DNA of 64,000 nucleotides from Eubacterium sp. (lineage in GTDB: Bacteria; Bacillota; Clostridia; Peptostreptococcales; Anaerovoracaceae). Position 1 is the first letter of the stretch, and each line of letters begins with the position of its first letter. The translations under genes and the position numbers were made by a program. The DNA lies in assembly GCA_017533915.1 (NCBI GenBank), contig JAFWHX010000013.1:1-64000 (forward strand), written 5' to 3'. This document shows positions 53,667 to 63,482 of this stretch, piece by piece. The notes below the pieces were generated by a model, which was not told the DNA's origin, did no database searches, and was given only the letters and a program-made list of their open reading frames with translations.

Positions 53667-54518
53667 TTGATTAATACAAGACAAGAAATAAAAAAGGCGG
53701 GACGTGTCGTCATCAAAGTCGGCACGTCCACTATTACACATGAGAACGGCATGCTCGACCTGAGGAGGCTGTCCGGTCTTTCACGTGTGATATGCGACCT
53801 TGTGAATTCAGGCAAACAAATAATACTCGTTTCATCCGGAGCGATCGGAGTAGGCCTCGGTAAGCTTGGCCTCGACCCGTCGCGTCCGGACGATATAAGC
53901 AAGAGGCAGGCTCTCGCGTCCATAGGACAATGTGAGCTCATGTTCATATACGACAAGCTTTTCGGAGAGTATAATCATATCGTCTCTCAGGTGCTGCTGA
54001 CATCTGACGTGTTTGACAACGAGCTGATGCGCACCAATGCGCAGAACACATTCTCCCAGCTGCTGAGCCTCGGCATCATACCTATAGTGAATGAGAATGA
54101 TACTGTAGCTACCGATGAACTCGAGGGCGCAAATATCGGCGACAATGACACACTTTCGGCATATGTCGCCAAGCTGACGGGTTCCGATATTCTGATACTC
54201 ATAACAGATACAGACGGCCTGTACAGCAGCGATCCTTCCAGACGCCCTGCAGACCGACCCGCTGACGGCGATCAAAGCCAGGCTGAGCCATATATCATAC
54301 ATGAAGTAGATGAGATCACACCTGACATAATAAAACTCGCCGGAGAACCTCAAAGCAGCTTCGGCACAGGCGGGATGGCGACTAAGATCACAGCTGCAAA
54401 AATAGCAGGTGACGCAGGGATCCCGTGCGCGATCGTATCAGGACATGATCCTAACAATCTGTACAGGCTGATCGACGGGGATGAGATCGGAACATTCTTC
54501 TGCCGCAAAGCCAAATGA
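53667..54518 (+). CDS. proB: Glutamate 5-kinase
   Basis: A 283-residue enzyme phosphorylating glutamate, the first step of proline synthesis. The start codon is TTG with AGGATG upstream. Motifs: VVIKVGTSTIT (about 13-23), VSSGAIGVGLGKLGL, IPIVNENDTVATDE, and FGTGGMATKITAAKIAGDAGI. The C-terminal PUA domain of the E. coli enzyme is missing, as in the short form of many clostridia. proA follows 24 bp downstream. Confidence 0.96.
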   Translation: MINTRQEIKKAGRVVIKVGTSTITHENGMLDLRRLSGLSRVICDLVNSGKQIILVSSGAIGVGLGKLGLDPSRPDDISKRQALASIGQCELMFIYDKLFGEYNHIVSQVLLTSDVFDNELMRTNAQNTFSQLLSLGIIPIVNENDTVATDELEGANIGDNDTLSAYVAKLTGSDILILITDTDGLYSSDPSRRPADRPADGDQSQAEPYIIHEVDEITPDIIKLAGEPQSSFGTGGMATKITAAKIAGDAGIPCAIVSGHDPNNLYRLIDGDEIGTFFCRKAK

Positions 54519-54542
54519 TAAAGGATATAAGGACATTTTAAA

Positions 54543-55820
54543 ATGACTGTTATAGAAGAGATGGGGCTTCGCGCGAAAAACGCCGCGAAGATCCTCCGGA
54601 CAGCTGATCCGGAAATGAAGACAAAAGCGCTGAATATGATGGCTGACGACCTCTCCAAACATCAGAACGAGATCCTTTCTGCAAACGCAGAAGATCTCAG
54701 GGAGGCCGAAAGCAACGGTATGGCAAAAGCGATGATGGACCGCCTCCTTCTAACGCCGGAACGCATCGAAGGTATGGCTTCCGCATTGAGAGATGTCGCA
54801 GCATGGCCTGATCCTGTCGGAAAGATCCAGGAGGACTATACGCGTCCGAACGGTCTCAGGATCAAGAAGATCAGTATACCGCTGGGAGTCATAGGGATCA
54901 TATTCGAATCCAGGCCTAATGTTACGAGCGACTGCGCCGGTCTCTGTATCAGAGCCGGGAATTGCGTGATACTGCGCGGAGGCCATGAAGCTTTCAGATC
55001 TAACAATGCCATAACTGAGATCATGAGATCTGCTCTTGCCGGCGCAGGTCTTCCTGAAGACTGCGTGCAGTTGGTAAAGGATCTGTCACATGAATCAGCA
55101 CACGAGCTCATGTGTCTTTCTGACTACATCGATGTGCTCATCCCGAGAGGAAGCTCAAGGCTCATAAACAGAGTACTTGATGAGTCCAAAGTTCCGGTTA
55201 TCCAGACTGGAGCCGGAAACTGCCACGTGTATATAGATAAGGACGCCGATCCTGAGATGGCAGTATCGATCACAGTGAACGCCAAGACAGACAGACCGTC
55301 CGTCTGCAACGCAGCCGAGACGCTTCTGGTCCATAAAGATATCGCTGAAGAAGTCCTTCCGAAGATAGCAGATGCTCTTACTGACAGGAATGTGGAGCTG
55401 AGATGCGACGAGCATGCTCACTCCATCCTTGCTGACGCAGGACTGTGCTCAGGATCAAAACAGGCTTTGATAAAAGATGCTTCTGAAGCCGACTGGGCGA
55501 CAGAGTACGATGACCTCATCATGGCAGTACGGATTGTGCCGTCGCTTGACGCCGCGGTCGACCACATCGATAAGTGGTCTACTCATCACAGTGAAGCCAT
55601 CGTAACTGAAAATGCAGAGTCTGCCGAGAAATTCCTGGCTGAAGTCGATTCATCCGCAGTCTACTGGAACGCATCCACAAGATTCACAGACGGCGGAGAG
55701 ATGGGACTTGGCGCTGAGATAGGCATATCCACGCAGAAGCTTCATGCAAGAGGGCCTATGGGAGTAGATCAGCTCGTGACATACAAATTCAGCCTGACCG
55801 GAAACGGACAGGTGAGATAG
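54543..55820 (+). CDS. proA: Gamma-glutamyl phosphate reductase
   Basis: A 425-residue NADPH-dependent enzyme reducing glutamyl phosphate to the semialdehyde. It belongs to the aldehyde dehydrogenase superfamily; the catalytic cysteine is in DRPSVCNAAETLLVH (near residue 258), with IPLGVIGIIFESRPNVTSD near 115 and VQTGAGNCHVYID-type sequence near 222. It forms an operon with proB; proC is not in the window. Confidence 0.97.
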   Translation: MTVIEEMGLRAKNAAKILRTADPEMKTKALNMMADDLSKHQNEILSANAEDLREAESNGMAKAMMDRLLLTPERIEGMASALRDVAAWPDPVGKIQEDYTRPNGLRIKKISIPLGVIGIIFESRPNVTSDCAGLCIRAGNCVILRGGHEAFRSNNAITEIMRSALAGAGLPEDCVQLVKDLSHESAHELMCLSDYIDVLIPRGSSRLINRVLDESKVPVIQTGAGNCHVYIDKDADPEMAVSITVNAKTDRPSVCNAAETLLVHKDIAEEVLPKIADALTDRNVELRCDEHAHSILADAGLCSGSKQALIKDASEADWATEYDDLIMAVRIVPSLDAAVDHIDKWSTHHSEAIVTENAESAEKFLAEVDSSAVYWNASTRFTDGGEMGLGAEIGISTQKLHARGPMGVDQLVTYKFSLTGNGQVR

Positions 55821-55836
55821 CTTTATCAAATGATAC

Positions 55837-55873
55837 AAAATCGGCGCCCTGCAGCACAGGACGCCGGTTTTTA
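55837..55873. terminator. Terminator between proA and the TrpB2 gene
   Basis: CGGCGCCCTG pairs with CAGGACGCCG with one mismatch, flanked by A and T runs; it serves both convergent genes. Confidence 0.8.
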
Positions 55874-55908
55874 TATCTTTTCTGTTATCAAGTCAGATCA
55901 GGATACGT

Positions 55909-57291
55909 TCAGATCTCATTTCCAGGGAACTGTGGAACTGTGGCAAGTCCCTTTGCGATGTCTTCATCTGTCGGGATCTCGTCAGTCATCTCTCCATCAT
56001 TGAACTTCTGATATGCGGTCATATCGAAGTATCCTGTTCCTGTGAGGCCGAATACTATGTTCTTCGCCTGCCCTGTCTCTCTGCACTTCACTGCTTCGTC
56101 GATGGCGGCTCTGATGGCGTGGCTCGATTCAGGTGCTGGCAGGATACCTTCGCATCTTGCGAATTCTTCAGCAGCTTCGAATACTTCGCTCTGTTCTGCT
56201 GTTCTTACTCTCATGAAGCCCTCATCGTAGAGCTCGGAGAGGATGCTGCTCATGCCGTGATATCTGAGTCCTCCGGCGTGGTTAGGCGATGGGATAAATC
56301 CATTGCCAAGTGTGTACATTTTAGCAAGTGGTGTGACTTCTCCGGTGTCGCAGAAGTCGTATACGTATTTCCCTCTTGTGAAGCTCGGGCATGATGCCGG
56401 CTCGACTCCAAGGAAGTCGTAGTCTGCTTCTCCGCGGAGCTTTTCGCCCATGAACGGAGCGATGAGTCCGCCGAAGTTCGATCCGCCTCCGCAGCAGCCG
56501 ATGATCAGATCAGGCTTGACGCCGTATTTATCGAGAGCTGTCTTTACTTCCTGTCCGATTATACTCTGGTGGAGCAGTACCTGATTGAGCACACTTCCGA
56601 GAACATATCTATATCCTTCTGTTTTTGTTGCGACTTCCACAGCCTCAGAAATTGCGCAGCCGAGGCTTCCGTTCGTTCCCGGGAACTCCTCAAGGATCTT
56701 CCTGCCGATCTCTGTCGTGTCTGACGGGGACGGTGTTACTGAAGCCCCATAAGTTCTCATTACTTCACGTCTGTATATTTTCTGCTCATATGATACCTTT
56801 ACCATGAACACCTTCAGGTCGAGCCCGAAATATGAACATGCCATGGAAAGGGCGGTACCCCACTGGCCTGCTCCGGTCTCAGTTGTGACTCCTTTCAGAC
56901 CCTGCTGCTTGGCATAGTAGGCCTGAGCAATGGCGGAGTTCAGCTTGTGGCTTCCGCTTGTATTATTGCCTTCGAATTTGTAGTAGATGTGTGCAGGCGT
57001 TCCGAGTCTGTCTTCGAGGCAGTACGCTCTTACGAGAGGTGATGGCCTGTACATCTTGTAGAAATCTCTGATGGCTTTAGGAATATGGATCAGCCTGTCT
57101 GTATTGTTCAGCTCCTGCTGTACGAGCTCTTTACAGAAGATAGGCTCCATTTCCTCTGCAGTCAGAGGCTGCAGTGTCCCCGGATTCAGCAGCGGCGCCG
57201 GCTTTATCGGCATGTCTGCTCTGACATTGTAATAATTCTCCGGGATCTCTTCCTCACTGAGGTAGATCTTGTAAGGGATCGTGTTTGACAT
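55909..57291 (-). CDS. TrpB2-like pyridoxal-phosphate enzyme (tryptophan synthase beta, orphan type)
   Basis: A 460-residue PLP enzyme of the long TrpB2 group. The start is ATG 57291 (MSNTIPYKIYLSEEEIPENYYN) with AAAGGAG upstream. The PLP lysine is in NNTSGSHKLNSAIAQAYYAK (about 96-115), followed by GVTTETGAGQWGTALSMAC and the phosphate loop IIGCCGGGSNFGG (near 250). TrpB2 proteins join indole and serine to tryptophan and often occur without TrpA. No other trp gene is present, and a tryptophan-type T-box precedes it, which together suggest indole salvage. Another PLP activity on an aromatic substrate cannot be excluded. Confidence 0.9.
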   Translation of the reverse strand: MSNTIPYKIYLSEEEIPENYYNVRADMPIKPAPLLNPGTLQPLTAEEMEPIFCKELVQQELNNTDRLIHIPKAIRDFYKMYRPSPLVRAYCLEDRLGTPAHIYYKFEGNNTSGSHKLNSAIAQAYYAKQQGLKGVTTETGAGQWGTALSMACSYFGLDLKVFMVKVSYEQKIYRREVMRTYGASVTPSPSDTTEIGRKILEEFPGTNGSLGCAISEAVEVATKTEGYRYVLGSVLNQVLLHQSIIGQEVKTALDKYGVKPDLIIGCCGGGSNFGGLIAPFMGEKLRGEADYDFLGVEPASCPSFTRGKYVYDFCDTGEVTPLAKMYTLGNGFIPSPNHAGGLRYHGMSSILSELYDEGFMRVRTAEQSEVFEAAEEFARCEGILPAPESSHAIRAAIDEAVKCRETGQAKNIVFGLTGTGYFDMTAYQKFNDGEMTDEIPTDEDIAKGLATVPQFPGNEI

Positions 57292-57352
57292 TTTGTTTTC
57301 TCCTTTCGGTTTCATCACATCAGGGGCTTTCCTTCTGCCTTGAACAGGCATC

Positions 57353-57580
57353 AAAAAAGCTCCCGTCCTTTGATGCTGGGACAGGAGCGTATCAGCTCTT
57401 GCGGTGCCACCCGGCTTGACATCATAAAGATGCCCGCTTACGCGCGTACCACTGGACGCGCTAGGAGTGCCTCAGAAGGCCAATTCAGTCCCCTTCTTCC
57501 ATACCGCTTTCCATCACCCGCGGCTCTCTGTCAAGTAGTTTAAGGAACCTACTTCCACTTCGTCATCGGCTTTGTGGTTA
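57353..57580 (-). promoter_or_regulatory. T-box riboswitch, tryptophan specifier, upstream of the TrpB2 gene
   Basis: Reading the minus strand: stem I elements (GATGACGAAGTGGAAGTAGG region, 57550-57570), AGAGAG at 57524-57529, specifier loop GAAT-TGG-CC with UGG at 57480-57482, the T-box sequence GGGTGGCACCGC at 57401-57412, and a terminator with 10-bp arms (57379-57388 and 57359-57368) followed by six T (57353-57358). UGG is the tryptophan codon, so uncharged tRNA-Trp should allow read-through. The specifier is placed by its GAAY neighbour, not by full folding. Confidence 0.92.
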
Positions 57581-57585
57581 GTATG

Positions 57586-57615
57586 ATATTAACATGCAGA
57601 TAAGATATATGTCAA
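57586..57615 (-). promoter_or_regulatory. Promoter of the T-box/TrpB2 transcript
   Basis: On the minus strand TTGACA (57610-57615) is followed 18 bp later by TAATAT (57586-57591), just before the T-box. The rest of 57616-57728 holds nothing recognisable; no obvious terminator for the metA-lysC gene was found there. Confidence 0.7.
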
Positions 57616-57728
57616 GAAAATTTTCAACGTGATAAAGCACTAAATTGTACAGAAATTGTATTAGCACATCCTATAACATTATAGTGTTTCCTCTGTTTCC
57701 TTATAGCTGCACGTACCATTCACATTTT

Positions 57729-60005
57729 TTATTTAGTGGTAAATTCTGAATATATCGCTCTTATCGCCGCCACATATCCGCTCTCATCTATTCCGATCAG
57801 CATGCTTATGCGCTCTGCGCCCTGGTCGATCATCTTCACGTTTATTCCGGCATTTGCCAGCGCCTCAAGCACTCGCACTCCGATGCCAGGCGTGCTCTTC
57901 ATCTTGCGGCCGATGACCGCTATGAGCGCAAGACCTTTCTCGACTTTGACAGAAGTGGCGCCGGTCTCTTTCTTGATCTCGTCAACGACTGCTCTGGCAT
58001 GACCTTCAAGCTCGCTCTGCTTAACGAATATATTCATCGAGTCTATTCCCGCGAGCGTATGCACTGCATTTATGCCGTTGTCAGCAAGCACGTTCATCAC
58101 AGCAGCTCTGAGGTCTATATTCTCATTCAGCCTCGGTTTCTCTACGATGATGCTTGCGTATCCCGGCTTTCCGGCCATTCCGCTTATATCGAGTATGCCG
58201 CTGTAATAGTCGGCATTCTTGACTATCATAGTGCCTTTCTCATCAGGCGACATTGTTGATCTGATGTGGATCGGGACACCGACCTCGCGGACCGGTGTTA
58301 CCGCGTCCTCATGTACGACCTCGGCGCCCATGAGTGAGAGCTCCCTTATCTCTTCATAGGAGACGACAGGAACGACCAGCGGATCTTTTACGACCTTCGG
58401 GTCTGCCATCATAAATCCCGGAACGTCAGTCCAGTTCTCATAAACATCGGCTCCGCAGGCGGCTGCGACGACAGCGCCGCTTATATCTGATCCTCCGCGC
58501 GGGAAAGTGACCTCCAGTCCATACGGGTTCATTCCATAGAATCCCGGGATCACAGCATGTTCATGCTTCTTCAGTTCCTCGCTCAACTTTTCATATGTCT
58601 TTTCTTTATCGAATTCTGCGTATTCATTAAAGCAGATCACCTGTGCAGCATCGATAAAATCATATCCCAGATATGCTGTAAGTATCCTGGCATTCAGATA
58701 CTCACCTCTTGACACAAGGTAATCCCTGTTGTGAGTCCCGACGTATCTTCCTTTTATCGCTTTGAACTCGCCTTCCAGATCCATATCGACGCCAAGTCCG
58801 TCTGCGATATCCTGGAATCTGTCGCGCACCTTCTTAAGTGCCCTGTCCAGCGCCCTGAGATCCTTGCTGCTCTCATATTTCTCATGAGCGTCGATCAGGA
58901 TATCGGTTATCTTCTTTTCCCGCGTGCTGAGCTTGCCCGGTGCAGATGCGACAACGTAGTTAAGTGCCTTGTCGGCTTTGATGATGTCAGCTGCCTGCCT
59001 GATCCTCTCAGCATCCGCAAGCGATGTCCCGCCGAATTTCGCAACTTTTGACTGTGCGTGTATCTCTTCAGCTGGCGTAAGGTCTTCTTCGCTGATCCTG
59101 CTTATGTCATATGGCGTGGACTGGTATACGAAATAGTTCAGCCAGTTGGAATACAGCAGATTGGCGCATGACCTCCACCTTACGACCGGCGGCCTGGTGT
59201 CGTCGTCGTCAGGGAAATAGTTATCTGGTACATGTGGATGGATCCCGGCTTTCTTATCACGTTCATACTCCTTCTGGAGCGTGTCGGCGTCGTATTCCGA
59301 GTGCCCGGTGATGAATATCTGGCGGTATTTCTCGGACTTTATGGCAAAGACTCCGGCTTTGTCGGAGCTTGCGATTATCTTCAGGTCCGGCACGGCTTCG
59401 ATGTCCTCCCTGAGTACTGTGGTGTTCCTTGAGTGCGGCACATAGAACTCATCATCAAAACCTCTGAAAAGCATTCCGCGGTTGTAATCGAGATGGTGCA
59501 GGAATACGCCTGAAAGTTTCTCCGGAAGCGGACGCTTTTTTATGCCATAGTGATAGTACAGGCCTGCCTGCGCGCCCCAGCAGATATGGAACGTAGAGTG
59601 GACATGTGTCTTGGTCCATTCCATGATCTCACAGAGCTCGTCCCAGTATTCCACTTCCTCGAACTCCATCTGCTCAACAGGTGCGCCGGTTATTATCATG
59701 CCGTCATAATAATTACCTTTCACGTCGTCGAAAGTCTTATAGAACGCAAGCATATGCTCTTCTGCTGTAACATGCGACTTATGCGTGCTCGTCTGGAGCA
59801 GATCGAGCTCGACCTGAAGCGGCGTGTTGCCGAGAAGCCTCGTGAGCTGTGTTTCTGTGTCTATCTTGGTCGGCATCAGATTAAGTATAAGGATCTGAAG
59901 CGGCCTTATATCCTGAGTCATGGCGCGGGTGTCCGTCATTACGAACACATTCTCATTTGTCAGCGTCTCCACTGCAGGAAGATCGTTAGGTACTTTTATC
60001 GGCAT
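57729..60005 (-). CDS. Homoserine O-acetyltransferase (MetA) fused to aspartate kinase
   Basis: One open frame of 758 codons. Residues 1-305 are a full MetA: catalytic Cys142 in [10 protein letters not shown], His235 and Glu237 in ITGHSEYD, and Glu111 in GAPVEQ, the residue that marks acetyl- rather than succinyl-CoA use. A short linker (about 306-318) leads to a full aspartate kinase (about 320-758): [49 protein letters not shown], and two C-terminal ACT domains with the [18 protein letters not shown] pattern. The chain thus carries the first step of the aspartate pathway and the committed step of its methionine branch. AAAGGGG lies upstream; the 154-bp leader shows two TATAAT-like boxes but no SAM riboswitch. 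No frameshift or stop separates the halves. Confidence 0.93.
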   Translation of the reverse strand: MPIKVPNDLPAVETLTNENVFVMTDTRAMTQDIRPLQILILNLMPTKIDTETQLTRLLGNTPLQVELDLLQTSTHKSHVTAEEHMLAFYKTFDDVKGNYYDGMIITGAPVEQMEFEEVEYWDELCEIMEWTKTHVHSTFHICWGAQAGLYYHYGIKKRPLPEKLSGVFLHHLDYNRGMLFRGFDDEFYVPHSRNTTVLREDIEAVPDLKIIASSDKAGVFAIKSEKYRQIFITGHSEYDADTLQKEYERDKKAGIHPHVPDNYFPDDDDTRPPVVRWRSCANLLYSNWLNYFVYQSTPYDISRISEEDLTPAEEIHAQSKVAKFGGTSLADAERIRQAADIIKADKALNYVVASAPGKLSTREKKITDILIDAHEKYESSKDLRALDRALKKVRDRFQDIADGLGVDMDLEGEFKAIKGRYVGTHNRDYLVSRGEYLNARILTAYLGYDFIDAAQVICFNEYAEFDKEKTYEKLSEELKKHEHAVIPGFYGMNPYGLEVTFPRGGSDISGAVVAAACGADVYENWTDVPGFMMADPKVVKDPLVVPVVSYEEIRELSLMGAEVVHEDAVTPVREVGVPIHIRSTMSPDEKGTMIVKNADYYSGILDISGMAGKPGYASIIVEKPRLNENIDLRAAVMNVLADNGINAVHTLAGIDSMNIFVKQSELEGHARAVVDEIKKETGATSVKVEKGLALIAVIGRKMKSTPGIGVRVLEALANAGINVKMIDQGAERISMLIGIDESGYVAAIRAIYSEFTTK

Positions 60006-60171
60006 TTATCGATTCCCCTTTACATACACATATTATAGACAATTATACCATAATCTGCATAATTATAAAACGCGTTTTTCAGTTCCTTTCCATTGTCTGT
60101 TGCTATTGCCCGCCGCTGTGCATATAATCAAATCAGAAGGTATCCATTGCACATGATACATGGGAGGCAAA

Positions 60172-60651
60172 ATGGGAAACAGTATTGTTAAAAAGCTTGT
60201 CCTGATCCTGGCGCTGGCTCTGTCTGTCTCATCGTTCATGTGCGCATGCGGCGGAAACGGGAAAGACAGCAGCAGTACCGAACCGGAAGAGCCTGTACAG
60301 GAGATAACTCTGGAACAATACTTTGAGGAACACCCTGATGAGCTGCAGGGCTTAAAAGACGACATACAGAATGACAATGAAATGCGCGAATCGCTTAAGC
60401 ACATGGACTTTGACATATATGCCAAAGAGAATACTTTCTGTTTCGAGTACAAGTTCAAAGATACCTTCACAGGAGATGTTTCAGATAAGCTGAAAAAGAC
60501 TCTGAAGGGATCGCTCAGAAAAATGAAAAAAGAACAGACCGCGAGGATCGCTCCTCTCGAGAAGGCGTACGGCATAGACGGTATAGTGATCCATACTTCA
60601 TACCTGAACGGCGATGGAACTGTTCTGGCCGAAAGAAATTACAGCAAGTGA
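60172..60651 (+). CDS. Small secreted lipoprotein, DUF4854-like
   Basis: A 159-residue protein starting at ATG 60172 with GGGAGG upstream. A lipoprotein signal (KKLVLILALALSVSSFMCAC) ends with cysteines in a lipobox-like MCAC, followed by a serine/glutamate linker and a roughly 110-residue domain beginning ITLEQYFEEHPDELQGLKDDI, which resembles DUF4854 proteins of Clostridia. Function unknown; it probably sits on the outer face of the membrane. It is a single gene with a strong terminator. Confidence 0.75.
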   Translation: MGNSIVKKLVLILALALSVSSFMCACGGNGKDSSSTEPEEPVQEITLEQYFEEHPDELQGLKDDIQNDNEMRESLKHMDFDIYAKENTFCFEYKFKDTFTGDVSDKLKKTLKGSLRKMKKEQTARIAPLEKAYGIDGIVIHTSYLNGDGTVLAERNYSK

Positions 60652-60665
60652 TCCAGCCGATACAG

Positions 60666-60705
60666 AAAAAGCCATCCTGCAGATATCATACAGGATGGCT
60701 TTTTT
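60666..60705. terminator. Terminator between the lipoprotein gene and sbcC
   Basis: A perfect stem (AAAAGCCATCCTG with CAGGATGGCTTTT, 11-nt loop) ending in T6, between convergent genes. Confidence 0.9.
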
Positions 60706-60728
60706 AGTTTACATTATGGCTGGAGACT

Positions 60729-63482
60729 TCATTGCAGCACTATTTTCGCATGGCTCCCTTCGGTTCGTGTCTGCGATATCACGATCTTTTTGTCTATCCT
60801 CTGCTTAAGTTCTTCTACATGTGAGATTATCCCGACGAGCCTGTCGTCCTCCGAAAGCTCCATCAAAGCCTTTACTGCTGCTGAGAGAGCGTCTTCAGAA
60901 AGTGTACCGAATCCTTCGTCGACGAACATAGTATCCAGCCTGATCCCGCCGGATGCTTCGCGTATCTCTTCAGAAAGCCCAAGCGCAAGTGAAAGACTGG
61001 CCATGAACGACTCCCCTCCGGAAAGTGTGTTCACGCTTCTCTCCGTTCCGTTGTGATGGTCGATGACGTTCAGATCAAGCCCGCTCTGGTGTGATTTCCC
61101 GAACCCGCTCTTCTTCCTGACGAGCTCATATCTCATCTCAGACATTCTGGAGAGCCTTCTGTTCGCATGACGGAGTATCCTGTCAAGATATGCCGTCTGT
61201 ACGAATGTCTCCAGCATTATCCTCGTGTGTCCGGTCAGATCTCCCGCAGCCGTATCCGCCAGATCTTTGACATATTCGTATTCTTCAGCTGTGCCGGTCC
61301 ACCTGGAAGCACATTCCATATACGCTCCGGCTTCACGTTCATTGGATCTGATACGTGATTCTATTTCATTTCTCTTCTTCTGAGCTTTCTCTGCCGATTC
61401 TGCAAGATCACTCAGCCTCAGCTCCATCTTATCGAATTCATCACGGTCAAAATCCTTTGTCTGCTCTTCAGCAGCGCTTATCTGTCCTTTAAGCTCGTCT
61501 GTCTTTTCCTTAAGCGTGCGTTCTTTTTCTTCAGCATCTTTTAAAGCCTTTTCAGAATACGAAAGCTTTTTCCTGTACTCTTCAATTGTTTCCTCTGCTT
61601 CTGCTCTGCTGCCGAACTCGAGCTGACTCTCAGCTTCCTTATAGTTGCTCAGTGCAGCTTCACATTTCTCGTTCTTGACTTTCATGTCCTGTTCTGCACT
61701 GCTCAGCTCTTCGGACGTTATTTCTTTCTCTGGTGTGAGCTCTTTCTGCTCTTTTCTGAGGCTGTCTCTTCTCTCTTTATCCTCTTCGGCATTATTGAGA
61801 TCTTCATCTGCTTTATCCAGCGCTTCTCTGTACTTCTTTGCCGGATCATCACCTGCATCCTCAAGTTCAGGCATCTTCTGGAGATATTTCTGCACCTCCT
61901 CTTCTACGGCATGCAGCAGTGCAGCTGTCTTCTCGGATTCACCAGCTTTCTTTTTCAGCTCTCCGCTTATCTTATTCCATTCTTCCCTGGCACTTTCAAC
62001 TTCTTCCTCAGTCGGAGCATCCATATTTCTCTTCGCGATCTCAGGATGCACCAGCGATCCGCATACCGGGCATTTTTCACCTTCCTTAAGCACCATTTCA
62101 GCAAGAAATCCAGCCCTGTCATCAAGCATAGCTCTGTTCATGCGGACAAATCTTTCTCCTGCAAGCGACTCTTTTTCCCTTGCTCTGGCGTAATCATCAG
62201 CAGCATCCGAAGCCGCCTTTGAAAGATCTGTTTCTTTCAGTTTTGCCGCTGCATAATCTTCAGCTATAGAACAGGCTCCCTGGGCTTTTGCTTTCTCCTC
62301 AGACAACCTTATGATCTTTTCTTCTATCCCTTCATATTTCCCGATCTTTGCTTCGATGTCTGCGATCCTGGCTAAGATCTCTTCCATTTTTGTCTTCTTC
62401 TCAGAAAACAGAGTCTCTGCTTCGCTGTATGATATTTTAAGATCGTCGACCGCTTTTTTCTTGAGGTCAAGCTCATCATATCTGTCCAGATCGCTGGACA
62501 GAATCGTTATCTTCTCACGAAGCTCTTTTCTCTCGCTTTCACGAGCTTTCTCTGCAGCGAGTTCATTTTCTGCAGCTTCTTTTTTTTCTGAAAACTCCTT
62601 CAGATCATCCCTGTATCCAAGAAGCTTCTCTGAGATGATCTTCAGATTCCTGCCCTCCCCGGCTTTTCTGTTAAGGTCATCATACTGAGTCTGAATCTCT
62701 TTCGCAGCTTCATCAGCATCAGCCAGAAGCTTACGGTCATGTTCAGCCAGATCACTGAATAGCTGTACGATCTCTGTTTCCGGAGCATTTCCTGCCTTTG
62801 CGGCGTCCAGGCGCTCAGCTGCCACACTGTCGGGCGCTGCTTCACACGAGCGCAAATGCGTATCCATCTCCGTTTTTATGCGTTCACATTCATCTCTCAG
62901 CTCTGCTGCCATTCGTTTCAGCTTGAATGAAAGCGTCTCATAGTTTTCTGTCTTGAACAGCTTTCTGAAGATAGCCTGACGCTCTTTTGTATCCGCCTGA
63001 AGCACCTTCTCGAACTCGCCCTGCGCTATCATGGCGATGCCGGAGAACTGATCCGCCGTAAGACCGATTATTTCGTTCAGCTTATCATTTACGTCAGTAT
63101 GCTTTGTGAGATACAGGCCGTTTCCGTCAGTAAGCTCAGCAGATCCGGCATTCCTGGTAGTGCCGCTTCCCTTCTTCTTATCTCTCAGGTAATCAGGACT
63201 TCTCCTTACAGTGTATCTCTTCCCTGCATAATCAAATACCAGCTCCACAAATGTCTCTGTTCCAGGATCCGCGTATGTCGAGCGCATCTCTGACGCAGTT
63301 CTCTTTCCTGCGCTGGTCACTCCGTAGAGAGCAAACATTATTGCATCGAACAGGGTGGATTTTCCTGCTCCGGTATCCCCGGTAATAAGGTAAAGACCTC
63401 TATCACCGAGTTTTTCCATATCAAGGACTTCCTTCCCGGCATATGGCCCGAAGGCTGAAACTGTCAGTTTAATCGGTCTCAT
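60729..63482 (-). CDS. sbcC: SbcC-type ATP-dependent exonuclease subunit (Rad50-like)
   Basis: A 917-residue SMC-like ATPase working with SbcD to cut hairpin and blocked DNA ends. The N-terminal Walker A is LITGDTGAGKSTLFDAIMFALYG (about 33-55); long coiled coils flank the zinc hook CPVC (in GEKCPVCGSLVHPEIAKR, near 462); the C-terminal half has LSGGESFMASLSLALGLSEEI and DTMFVDEGFGTLSEDALSAAV. Its start overlaps sbcD by 14 bp. Confidence 0.95.
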   Translation of the reverse strand: MRPIKLTVSAFGPYAGKEVLDMEKLGDRGLYLITGDTGAGKSTLFDAIMFALYGVTSAGKRTASEMRSTYADPGTETFVELVFDYAGKRYTVRRSPDYLRDKKKGSGTTRNAGSAELTDGNGLYLTKHTDVNDKLNEIIGLTADQFSGIAMIAQGEFEKVLQADTKERQAIFRKLFKTENYETLSFKLKRMAAELRDECERIKTEMDTHLRSCEAAPDSVAAERLDAAKAGNAPETEIVQLFSDLAEHDRKLLADADEAAKEIQTQYDDLNRKAGEGRNLKIISEKLLGYRDDLKEFSEKKEAAENELAAEKARESERKELREKITILSSDLDRYDELDLKKKAVDDLKISYSEAETLFSEKKTKMEEILARIADIEAKIGKYEGIEEKIIRLSEEKAKAQGACSIAEDYAAAKLKETDLSKAASDAADDYARAREKESLAGERFVRMNRAMLDDRAGFLAEMVLKEGEKCPVCGSLVHPEIAKRNMDAPTEEEVESAREEWNKISGELKKKAGESEKTAALLHAVEEEVQKYLQKMPELEDAGDDPAKKYREALDKADEDLNNAEEDKERRDSLRKEQKELTPEKEITSEELSSAEQDMKVKNEKCEAALSNYKEAESQLEFGSRAEAEETIEEYRKKLSYSEKALKDAEEKERTLKEKTDELKGQISAAEEQTKDFDRDEFDKMELRLSDLAESAEKAQKKRNEIESRIRSNEREAGAYMECASRWTGTAEEYEYVKDLADTAAGDLTGHTRIMLETFVQTAYLDRILRHANRRLSRMSEMRYELVRKKSGFGKSHQSGLDLNVIDHHNGTERSVNTLSGGESFMASLSLALGLSEEIREASGGIRLDTMFVDEGFGTLSEDALSAAVKALMELSEDDRLVGIISHVEELKQRIDKKIVISQTRTEGSHAKIVLQ

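Noticed and set aside
60006-60171. SAM riboswitch before the MetA-aspartate kinase gene
   Set aside because: The 150-bp leader is A/T-rich and shows neither the S-box core nor a terminator/antiterminator pair.
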